DNA from: Tannerella sp.
GTDB lineage: Bacteria; Bacteroidota; Bacteroidia; Bacteroidales; Tannerellaceae
Length of the DNA stretch: 23,119 nt
NCBI GenBank assembly: GCA_031272655.1
Contig: JAISTJ010000074.1
Span: 1-23,119, forward strand
Direction of reading: 5' to 3'
A program made the position numbers and the translations under genes. Positions 9,239 to 15,981 of this stretch are shown piece by piece. How positions within the stretch are numbered: position 1 is the stretch's first letter; each line of letters starts with the position of its first letter. Under the pieces are notes generated by a model. The model searched no databases. It was not told the DNA's origin and saw only the letters and a list, made by a program, of their open reading frames with translations.

Positions 9239-11500
9239 TTACAGGGTTTTCATTGAAATTTCGTATTTGCCCGAAGAAATTGTGGCAAGGGAAACGAAAG
9301 GCGCGTCTTTAAGGGATGTCGCCTTTTGTTTTTTGCCATTTACCGTTACTTCGTATTTCTTTGATAATAAGGGTAGTAACACTTCACATTCCATATTAGC
9401 AGGGATAGTGAGCGTCAGACGGTATTCGCCGGATTTGTTCTCGGTAGCGATATGGATGTCACCTTTGACAGTTGGGATAACGGCTTTTGCCCATTCGAGG
9501 GAAGCTGTTTGCGGGCGGATACGCACCTTGCTGAAGCCGGGCTGCAACGGCTCAACGCCCATCAGTTTTCGGACGATGATATTGGCAGGAGCCGCTCCCC
9601 ATGCGTGATTCCAGTCCTGATTAGGTTTGTATTTATTGTCCCATGCTTCGAGAGAGATGGTGGAGCCGACTTTGATCATGTTGTACCAGCTGCGATCGTC
9701 GGTTTTTGTCAGCATTTCAAGCGCATAATCGGCATCTGCGGCGTCATAGAGGGCGTCCATGAGGAACTGTGAGCCGTAAACGCTGCATGCCATCCTGCGA
9801 CTGTGCATCAAATCAAGGATTTTCGGCAGTTTGGCGGCAGGCGTCATGCCGAATGCTATCGGGAACATGTTGGCGTGCAATGAAGCGTGAAGAGTCGTGT
9901 CTCCATCAACGTAAACGCCTTGTTTGGCGTTGAAAAAGACTTTGTTGAAAGCGGCGAGCATCTTGGCGGCTTCATTTCTGTAATAAGATGCATCATTTTG
10001 ATTACCAAGCGCTTCAGCTATAAGATACATGATTCTTAGCGCATTGTAATGATATGCGTTGGTTACGGCGTTGTAGTCGGTGAAAACAAAGCCGTCCGAT
10101 TCGCCGACTGCGCCAAAGCCGCCTTGCTGAGGCCAGTCCACTATATCGCGGATATTGTCCCTGTAACGTATAGAGGCCTTAAAATCAGGCGTTTGCAATC
10201 CAGTAGTGGTGCTAATCAGTCCGTTTTTCTCTTTTAACTGCATTAACGTCCTGATTTTCAGGATGTCATAATTAGCTTTCAGCGAACGGCTGTCGCCGGT
10301 GTACATATAATCATTCCACGCGAGGATAGAAGCCTGCAGAATCCATTCCGTCGGCCATGTGGGGTGATAAAACAGGTATTCAACCGACCTGCGGGCGATT
10401 GAATACTCGCGATCTACGCTGTAATGGCTAAGTTGATTGATAAGGGCGTCCGCTTCATAAGGGATGCGTTCGCGGTCCCCGTCAATGTAAATACCTGTAA
10501 ATGAGGTTGCTTTCATTGAATATTTACACAAATCCCATACCTGATTAAGTATCTTGTCGCTGCTTTCAAACGAAGAAGCCGCTTCATTGAAGGGATAATG
10601 AACGGATTCGCGATATATATCTTTGTCTGTCAATGCTTTACTGTATCCTTCTATCTCGCAGTATCTGAACGGGGCGACTTCACCGGTGTAATCGGGCATC
10701 TTAATTGCAGCGCCGCCGGTGTTCCGCATGTCCTTACGGTTTATAACCCGGTAAGTATGAACGCCTTTCATCATTTTTAAAGAGTAACGGTAATAGCGGA
10801 TAGTGCCGCCCGGACGCCGGCTGATTTTGCCGTCAGCGAGACATTCGCCAATATGGATGGTAACGCTGTCGTCGTCCTTTTCGGAAGACAGAGTTATAAT
10901 GAGCTGACTGAAAGCATCTTTGCCGAAATCTATCAAATATGTGTTTGCGATTTTATTGATTGCGACCGGATATTCGGTTGTTTTTACCTGCGGGTAGTAA
11001 GATGCGGCGTAATCAGTCAGCTTATCGGCTGTTTTAAATGCCTTAATATCAGACCATTCGCTTTCACCGGAGGAGTTTGTAACCGTCTTGACGCGCCAAA
11101 AATAGACACTTGCGGGTTTCAGGGCGTCGCCACCGTACAAAACGGCGGTTGATTGGCGGCTTTCAACGGCGCCGCTGTCCCAGATATTTCCCGTTCCGGC
11201 TTCCGCATCTTTGATGTTGTCGGACACGATGATGCGGTAAGATTGCTGAAATGATGCGGGCGCTTCGTCGGAAACTATCCAACTGAAAGTAGGGTAGGAC
11301 GAGCGGATTTCCGCAAATTGATAGCTCTCTGCGGAAACTTCCGGCTGAAAGACTTTCAGGTTAGTCGGATGGCCGTTTTTCCACACATAGTCAGTGTGTT
11401 CGATAAGGTCAGTCATTAATCCCCGCGGTTTTGAGGCGGAGACTTGGATTGTTGGATATGCCAACATGCTGATAATCAGCGAAAAAAATATTTTTTTCAT
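9239..11500 (-). CDS. Exported GH78 alpha-L-rhamnosidase
   Basis: The 753-residue protein starts with a signal peptide (MKKIFFSLIISMLAYPTIQV-SA). An Fn3-like N-terminal domain follows (about 65-160, with PTFSWIVSDEAPASF and FWRVKT), then a beta-sandwich (about 165-290). The (alpha/alpha)6 barrel (about 310-660) carries the conserved acidic cluster D340-G-D-R-E344-R-I-P-Y-E349-A-D351, and E618 of LEAWD is the candidate second catalytic acid. The C-terminal beta-domain includes GVEPLQPGFSKVRIRP, typical of GH78. The enzyme releases terminal alpha-L-rhamnose, here probably from rhamnogalacturonan oligomers. It is about 200 residues shorter than multi-domain GH78 enzymes, lacking the extra N-terminal domain. 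It may be transcribed with the DoxX-TIM-barrel gene 73 bases upstream. Confidence 0.93.
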   Translation of the reverse strand: MKKIFFSLIISMLAYPTIQVSASKPRGLMTDLIEHTDYVWKNGHPTNLKVFQPEVSAESYQFAEIRSSYPTFSWIVSDEAPASFQQSYRIIVSDNIKDAEAGTGNIWDSGAVESRQSTAVLYGGDALKPASVYFWRVKTVTNSSGESEWSDIKAFKTADKLTDYAASYYPQVKTTEYPVAINKIANTYLIDFGKDAFSQLIITLSSEKDDDSVTIHIGECLADGKISRRPGGTIRYYRYSLKMMKGVHTYRVINRKDMRNTGGAAIKMPDYTGEVAPFRYCEIEGYSKALTDKDIYRESVHYPFNEAASSFESSDKILNQVWDLCKYSMKATSFTGIYIDGDRERIPYEADALINQLSHYSVDREYSIARRSVEYLFYHPTWPTEWILQASILAWNDYMYTGDSRSLKANYDILKIRTLMQLKEKNGLISTTTGLQTPDFKASIRYRDNIRDIVDWPQQGGFGAVGESDGFVFTDYNAVTNAYHYNALRIMYLIAEALGNQNDASYYRNEAAKMLAAFNKVFFNAKQGVYVDGDTTLHASLHANMFPIAFGMTPAAKLPKILDLMHSRRMACSVYGSQFLMDALYDAADADYALEMLTKTDDRSWYNMIKVGSTISLEAWDNKYKPNQDWNHAWGAAPANIIVRKLMGVEPLQPGFSKVRIRPQTASLEWAKAVIPTVKGDIHIATENKSGEYRLTLTIPANMECEVLLPLLSKKYEVTVNGKKQKATSLKDAPFVSLATISSGKYEISMKTL

Positions 11501-11539
11501 TTTGTTTGTATTTTATGCCCTGACGGGCGGTTTTTTGCT

Positions 11540-11567
11540 GGATTGCTTCACTTCGTTCGCAATGACG
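11540..11567. repeat. Solitary variant of the 42-bp palindromic repeat
   Basis: GGATTGCTTC followed by ACTTCGTTCGCAATGACGA is a variant of the core in the 13907-14060 array, with the same ATTGC...GCAAT arms and GACG end but a different centre. It lies in the 73-base gap between the DoxX-TIM-barrel gene and the rhamnosidase gene on the same operon strand. A small GCCC-TGAC-GGGC stem followed by a T-run (about 11518-11536, plus strand) sits beside it and may be incidental. Confidence 0.75.
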
Positions 11568-11573
11568 AACCAG

Positions 11574-13094
11574 TTAGTGCCATGGTCGGCGGCGTGTGCC
11601 TTCAGTTTTGATGGCTGCGAGGGTGTTATTGCAGATATTTACGTCGCTAACTATCTGGAAATCAAACATTCCGACACAGATAAAATCGGCTCCGTTGTTG
11701 AACGCCCACCGGAAGCCGTCTTCGGGGCTGATGGCGCCCGCAGCAAGCACTTTGAATCCCATCACCGGCACGTTGGTATGCGCAACAAAATCAACCGTCC
11801 GGTCGGGGAACGGACAAAAGCAGTTGTTGTGAAACTTGTTATGGTCAAGATAATTTTTCCCGTCAATCTCAAAAGGAACGCGGTTTTCCCGCGGATGAGC
11901 AGACCAATAGTTGTCGTGATGCATCGTTTTCATGTAGTAATCAGGGATGATGCCTTCATACTTGCAAGTAATCAGCGAATCAATCGTATGTGCGCCGAGA
12001 CCGGCCGTAAATCCCTGACTGCGAATAGCTTCAAGCAGTTTGCCTATACGGTCGGTATGATGGTCGCGCACCATCCAGTCCACCCAGTTGCCCTGAATTT
12101 GAATAATATCAACACCGAAATCAATAGCCTGTTTCATGTTGTCGAACAAAGTTGATTCGTCATTGACATCGGCGGCGATCTGGGTAATAACTTTTATCTT
12201 ACTGCCCGTTACTTTCTTGTATTTCTGAAGGATCTGGTTCGACGGGAAGCCGATATTGATAGTGTTGATGCCGGCAGCTTCTGCAAGCATAAGCGTTTCG
12301 TATATCTTATGCTCTGTGTTATAGGCTTTAAACAGGGAGTCGGTATATAAAAGATCGCGCGCGTGAGACCACCCACCGATAAGGTTGCCGCCGAGCACCA
12401 AGCGGGTTACCTCATGTTTGCCGAGTTTTCCTACAGGCAGTTTGCCGTTCAGCTTGCTCAAATCCTCCCTGTTAATCTGGATAGTCGCGCCGCTCATCAC
12501 ATCAATCCCGTACCGTTTGGCGTTATCCCACGCCCCCAGCCCAAGAAGGCCGATCGCCGGCAGGGAAGCAAGGTCTTTTATCGCTTGACGTCGCGAAAAC
12601 CCTTTTTCAATCGGTTCATGATAGCGATTGCGCCGAATCCTGTCAATAAGATTGCTTAGTCCGTACGAAGAATGATGATAAACAGCGAGCAGAACTAATG
12701 CCGTTGCTTCAATAAGCAGATTATCAACTATATACAGATGGCTTTCACGGGGAACGCCAATCAGTGAAAGTCCAAAAGGCGGGTATGCGAAATAATAGAG
12801 AACGAGCAACACTGCACCTGCAATGGCGGCAAAACGGATATAAAACCCCATAAACAGCGCTAATCCAATGAGTATCAGGCCGATGATGTTTAGCGCATCA
12901 ATAACCGGAATAGCGGACGAAGTGGCTAACCAGTGATAGAAAGGGGAAAAGAAGCCGGTAGTATTGGCAAGATAAGGCGCTGAAGACCAGCTATCTGCAA
13001 CGATTTTTGCTATGCCTTCATACAGAAAATGCCATCCGATGGCCATTCTTAGCAGGGTAACAAGCGTTTTTTCCCAACTGATATTTCCTTTCAT
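11574..13094 (-). CDS. DoxX-like membrane domain fused to exported TIM-barrel (aldo-keto-reductase-like) domain
   Basis: The 506-residue protein has two parts. Residues 1-150 form a DoxX-like four-helix membrane domain (LRMAIGWHFLYEGIAKI; helices around 10-30, 60-82, 85-105 and 125-142). At R168-R169 a twin-arginine stretch (GFSRRQAIKDLASLPAIGLL) forms a fifth hydrophobic segment that resembles a Tat signal. The rest (about 190-500) looks like a TIM barrel: LVLGGNLIGGWSHARD, AEAAGINTINIG, GVDIIQIQGNW, GLGAHTIDSL, N-N-C-F-C-P. By eye, the D-Y-K-H tetrad of true aldo-keto reductases is missing (for example G-I-N-T-I-N-I-G where D-T-A is usual). Topology suggests that the barrel lies in the periplasm. 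Its start overlaps the M48 stop (ATGA). The reaction is unknown. Confidence 0.75.
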   Translation of the reverse strand: MKGNISWEKTLVTLLRMAIGWHFLYEGIAKIVADSWSSAPYLANTTGFFSPFYHWLATSSAIPVIDALNIIGLILIGLALFMGFYIRFAAIAGAVLLVLYYFAYPPFGLSLIGVPRESHLYIVDNLLIEATALVLLAVYHHSSYGLSNLIDRIRRNRYHEPIEKGFSRRQAIKDLASLPAIGLLGLGAWDNAKRYGIDVMSGATIQINREDLSKLNGKLPVGKLGKHEVTRLVLGGNLIGGWSHARDLLYTDSLFKAYNTEHKIYETLMLAEAAGINTINIGFPSNQILQKYKKVTGSKIKVITQIAADVNDESTLFDNMKQAIDFGVDIIQIQGNWVDWMVRDHHTDRIGKLLEAIRSQGFTAGLGAHTIDSLITCKYEGIIPDYYMKTMHHDNYWSAHPRENRVPFEIDGKNYLDHNKFHNNCFCPFPDRTVDFVAHTNVPVMGFKVLAAGAISPEDGFRWAFNNGADFICVGMFDFQIVSDVNICNNTLAAIKTEGTRRRPWH

Positions 13095-13885
13095 TTCGTC
13101 TTGTATTTTTCCATTTCCGGCAGATAACTCTGAATGGCGGCTATCCGCTTGGCATCGTTAGGGTGTGTGCTCATGAAATCGGATGTCTCGGAATTACCTG
13201 ATGCAGCCGACATTTTTTGCCAAAAACTTACTGCTTTATTTGGGTCATAACCTGCCATTGTCATAAAAACAAGTCCCATATAATCGGCTTCAAGCTCATG
13301 TTGGCGCGAATAGGGCAGCATAACACCCAGCTGAGTACCAAGTCCGAACACTGTATTGCCGACATCCCTGACGGCAGCCGACTTATGGCTCAATGCGGCA
13401 TCAAGAACAGAGGCGCCGTACTGGGCAAGTAACTCCTGACTCATGCGTTCGTTACTGTGTTTGGCTACTGCATGCGCTACCTCGTGTCCGAGCACCGTGC
13501 CCAACTCATCGTCGCTCGCAACTAAAGGCAGCAGGCCTTCATAGACGACAATTTTGCCGCCGGGCATGCAGAATGCGTTCAGCTCGTCGCTTTGGATGAG
13601 GTTAAATTCCCATTGGAAGTTGGCTATCTCACTCTCTAAACCGTTCTGTTTCAGATAGTTTTCTGTTGCGGCGGCAATTTTTTTGCCTACGCGGGTTACC
13701 ATTGCGGTTTTCGTCGCGTCAGTGGACTTTGGGGCTGTTTTGATATACTCGTCATACTGGGATAAGCTTGCGCTAAGTACTTCGGAATCAGATACTAACA
13801 GCATTTGCCGTCTTCCTGTTAATGGCACACTGCCGCATGATGTCAGCAGTAATGCGGTGATAATCAATGAATTTACAAGTTTCAT
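13091..13885 (-). CDS. M48 family metallopeptidase, lipoprotein
   Basis: The 264-residue zinc endopeptidase has a lipoprotein signal with lipobox LLLTSC (Cys at about residue 17), so it is anchored in the envelope, most likely facing the periplasm. The zinc motif H134-E135-V-A-H138 sits in GHEVAHAVAKHSNERM, and the third ligand lies in H-E-L-E-A-D-Y-M-G about 60 residues later. The C-terminal S-T-H-P-N-D-A-K-R-I is also typical of the family. Layout matches LoiP/YcaL-like M48C proteases that act on misfolded outer-membrane proteins. Its stop overlaps the DoxX-TIM-barrel start by four bases, so the two are translationally coupled. Why a quality-control protease sits in a pectin locus is not clear. 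Confidence 0.92.
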   Translation of the reverse strand: MKLVNSLIITALLLTSCGSVPLTGRRQMLLVSDSEVLSASLSQYDEYIKTAPKSTDATKTAMVTRVGKKIAAATENYLKQNGLESEIANFQWEFNLIQSDELNAFCMPGGKIVVYEGLLPLVASDDELGTVLGHEVAHAVAKHSNERMSQELLAQYGASVLDAALSHKSAAVRDVGNTVFGLGTQLGVMLPYSRQHELEADYMGLVFMTMAGYDPNKAVSFWQKMSAASGNSETSDFMSTHPNDAKRIAAIQSYLPEMEKYKTK

Positions 13886-13906
13886 AATTTGTTTATTTTA
13901 ATATGA

Positions 13907-14060
13907 TTGGATTGCTTCGTTCCTCGCAATGACGGACTTGTCCGTGTTATGGATTGCTTCGTTCCTCGCAATGACGGACTTGTCCGTGTTATGGATTGCT
14001 TCGTTCCTCGCAATGACGGACTTGTCCGCGATTGGATTGCTTCGTTCCTCGCAATGACGA
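13907..14060. repeat. Tandem array of four ~42-bp palindromic repeats
   Basis: Four near-identical units start at about 13907, 13949, 13991 and 14033; the spacings are 42, 42 and 41 bases and the last unit is partial. Each contains a GGATTGCTTCGTTCCTCGCA core whose ATTGC and GCAAT ends pair. The first three also contain a short perfect palindrome, CGGACTTGTCCG. Because 42 is a multiple of three, a plus-strand frame stays open through the array, but it is only translated repeat. The array lies between the mutarotase gene and the M48 gene, both on the minus strand, so it would be transcribed as a series of small hairpins in their shared message. It resembles dispersed intergenic palindromic elements. 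Confidence 0.9.
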
Positions 14061-14072
14061 GAAAGGGAGGTT

Positions 14073-14387
14073 TTACTCCATATAGAACAGTTCCTGAAGT
14101 GGGATGGTTACCGGCGAGTTATCAGGGTTAACTACCATAATATCAGCCATATAAGCCCACCACTTTTGAACAATCGGGTTGGCTCCCATATCTTGCGACG
14201 ACTCCTCGCCGCTCACTTTCTGACTGGCAAACAGGATGTTAGTCTCCCTGTCCCAGTAAATGGAATAGTCGCTTACGCCGTTTTCCGACAGCAAAGCTCT
14301 CAGTTCAGGCCATAATGCAGCATGACGCTTCTCATACTCCGCCTCAAAACCCGGTTTGAGGTACATCTTAAATCCTTCTCTTTTCAT
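14073..14387 (-). CDS. rhaM: L-rhamnose mutarotase
   Basis: The 104-residue protein interconverts the alpha and beta anomers of L-rhamnose, supplying the form used by rhamnose isomerase. It has the dimeric ferredoxin-like fold of the YiiL/RhaU family: an R-x-x-F-x-M-x-L-K-P-G-F-E-A-E-Y-E-K-R-H-A start with the catalytic histidine at position 22, as in E. coli YiiL, then V-S-D-Y-S-I-Y-W-D, and the conserved tryptophans in VQKWWAYMADIM. Length is exactly that of the family. No signal peptide, so cytoplasmic. It heads the minus-strand unit that includes the rhamnosidase, which fits uptake and use of released rhamnose. Its own -7 box is at 14421-14428. Confidence 0.95.
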   Translation of the reverse strand: MKREGFKMYLKPGFEAEYEKRHAALWPELRALLSENGVSDYSIYWDRETNILFASQKVSGEESSQDMGANPIVQKWWAYMADIMVVNPDNSPVTIPLQELFYME

Positions 14388-14420
14388 TGTATTGTGGAAT
14401 TTTGTTATTTAAAATTGTTA

Positions 14421-14428
14421 CAAAGATA
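14421..14428 (-). promoter_or_regulatory. Putative -7 box for rhaM
   Basis: The minus strand reads TATCTTTG (TAnnTTTG), 33 bases upstream of the ATG at 14387. No TTTG is found at -33. Confidence 0.5.
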
Positions 14429-14471
14429 AATAGTTTTTTAATCATAAATGATTTTTTGAAAAAATTTTTAT

Positions 14472-14479
14472 TACATTTG
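14472..14479 (+). promoter_or_regulatory. Putative -7 box for the GH28 operon
   Basis: TACATTTG (TAnnTTTG) lies 23 bases before the ATG at 14503. The AT-rich upstream DNA has a TTTTTTG at 14452-14458, but spacing to the box (13 bases) is too short for the usual -33 element. The divergent rhaM box is 43 bases away, so one regulator could serve both. Confidence 0.5.
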
Positions 14480-14502
14480 CCCCCGAAATCCAATTTTTTT
14501 AT

Positions 14503-15981
14503 ATGAGAAAAGTTTTAATTCTATTATTTATTTTGTTGTCTTTCAGTGCTTTAGGGCAAAAGAAAGATTATAACGCTTCGCTGTTCGGAATTAAGTCGAA
14601 TGGCGTAACGCTCAACACGACGTCTATCCAGAAGGCTATAGACTATATCAGCGATAAGGGCGGCGGCACGCTCCATTTCTATGTCGGCAGGTACTTGACG
14701 GGTACTGTTCTGCTAAAATCGAATGTTACAATAGAACTGCATGAGGGTGCGATTCTTGTCGGTTCCGATAATCCGTATGATTATCAGGAAATTGGTAATA
14801 CTCATCTGCCTGCTTTTATCGGCGCTTACAAAGCAGATAACATCGCAATAATCGGGAAAGGCGTTATTGACGGGTCGGGTCGTGAGCTTGCCTACAATTT
14901 CCTCGATCAGCAGCAGAAAGGTATCTTGACAGATGCAATGACATACGACCGTCCGGGCTATCGTCCGCAGGGAGTTTATCTGCGTGAGTGTAAAAATGTT
15001 ACAGTCAAAGGCATAATAATAAAGAGCGCTGCCGGATGGACTTTTGAGCCTGATCAATGCGAGAATATGCTGATAGATAGCGTAACTGTTATAGGACACG
15101 ATTTCTGGAACAATGATGGCATTGATATAGTGGACTGTAAAAACCTCAGATTGTTGAACTCATTTATTGACGCCGCTGATGATGCAATCTGCTTCAAGTC
15201 GCATGACGCCAACTCATGTAGCGATAATGTAGAAGTGCGTAACTGTACAGCGCGTTCAAGCGCCAGCGCCATCAAGTTTGGTACCGTAACAGCAGGTGGT
15301 TATAAGAATATAAGGCTGATTAACAATAAGATATATAATACTCATCGCTCTGCAGTGGCAATTGAAGTGCCCGATGGCGGCGACATTGATAATATCTTCA
15401 TTGACAGCCTTTACGCCTATAATACAAGCAACGCTATCTATTTGCGTATCAGCGACCGCAACGCAAACCGCGATCCGGGAACAATGAAAAACATTACTAT
15501 ACAAAACATGTACTGCGAAATCCCTGCTACAAAAGCAGACGCTTTCTATCCTTATGAAGGACCTGTGGAAGATAATCCGCGCAACTTCTCGCCTGCAATA
15601 ATTTCAGGTCTTAATGGTGGTTATGACATTGAAAATGTGACGCTTAGAAATATTCAATTAGTCTATCCCGGCGGCGGTAATCGGCATTATGCCTATCGTG
15701 GACTGAAACCTGCCGATCTTGATTCCATTCCTGAATTGGCAACGGCTTATCCGGAGTTTTCTAACTTTATGGAACTGCCTGCCTGGGGTTTTTGGATCAG
15801 ACATGTTAAGAACGTTACATTTGAGAACATAACACTGACCGCTAAAGAGCGCGACTATCGCCCGGCAATCGTTGTACAGGAAGCAGAAAAAGTAACATTT
15901 AAGAACATTCAATACAACGAACCCGGCGGCGGTAAAAAACAACTTCACACTTATAAAACAAAAGAAATTAAACAGTTATGA
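14503..15981 (+). CDS. Exported GH28 pectinase (polygalacturonase / rhamnogalacturonan hydrolase type)
   Basis: The 492-residue right-handed beta-helix enzyme has a signal peptide (MRKVLILLFILLSFSALGQ). GH28 catalytic features are visible: N203-N-D205-G-I-D208 and D226-D227 in FIDAADDAICFKS, where D205 and D226/D227 correspond to the N-x-D and D-D pairs. The Gly-His-Gly motif of classical polygalacturonases is not present: the equivalent stretch reads SSASAIKFGT (K258). Y-L-R-I-S-D-R follows at about residue 315. The N-terminal SIQKAIDYISDKGGGTLHF is the usual pectin-lyase-fold entry. The cleaved bond lies in homogalacturonan or rhamnogalacturonan; the context (GH78, rhamnose mutarotase) favours the latter. 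It is the first gene of a three-gene plus-strand operon; its stop overlaps the next start (ATGA). Confidence 0.9.
   Translation: MRKVLILLFILLSFSALGQKKDYNASLFGIKSNGVTLNTTSIQKAIDYISDKGGGTLHFYVGRYLTGTVLLKSNVTIELHEGAILVGSDNPYDYQEIGNTHLPAFIGAYKADNIAIIGKGVIDGSGRELAYNFLDQQQKGILTDAMTYDRPGYRPQGVYLRECKNVTVKGIIIKSAAGWTFEPDQCENMLIDSVTVIGHDFWNNDGIDIVDCKNLRLLNSFIDAADDAICFKSHDANSCSDNVEVRNCTARSSASAIKFGTVTAGGYKNIRLINNKIYNTHRSAVAIEVPDGGDIDNIFIDSLYAYNTSNAIYLRISDRNANRDPGTMKNITIQNMYCEIPATKADAFYPYEGPVEDNPRNFSPAIISGLNGGYDIENVTLRNIQLVYPGGGNRHYAYRGLKPADLDSIPELATAYPEFSNFMELPAWGFWIRHVKNVTFENITLTAKERDYRPAIVVQEAEKVTFKNIQYNEPGGGKKQLHTYKTKEIKQL

Noticed and set aside
11518..11536. GCCC-TGAC-GGGC stem followed by a T-run as a plus-strand terminator
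   Set aside because: The stem has only four base pairs and the nearest plus-strand gene ends more than 2 kb upstream; too weak to call.
11394..12155. Long plus-strand frame of 253 codons opposite the rhamnosidase start and the DoxX-barrel gene
   Set aside because: It is antisense to two well-supported genes and spans the intergenic repeat; codon pattern follows the opposite strand.
13907..14060. CRISPR array as an explanation of the repeats
   Set aside because: There are no unique spacers: the entire 42-bp unit is repeated, and no cas genes are present.
13907..14131. Plus-strand frame starting M-D-C-F-V-P-R-N-D, repeated three times
   Set aside because: It is a translation of the 42-bp repeat; the unit length being a multiple of three keeps it open. 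No ribosome binding site or family.
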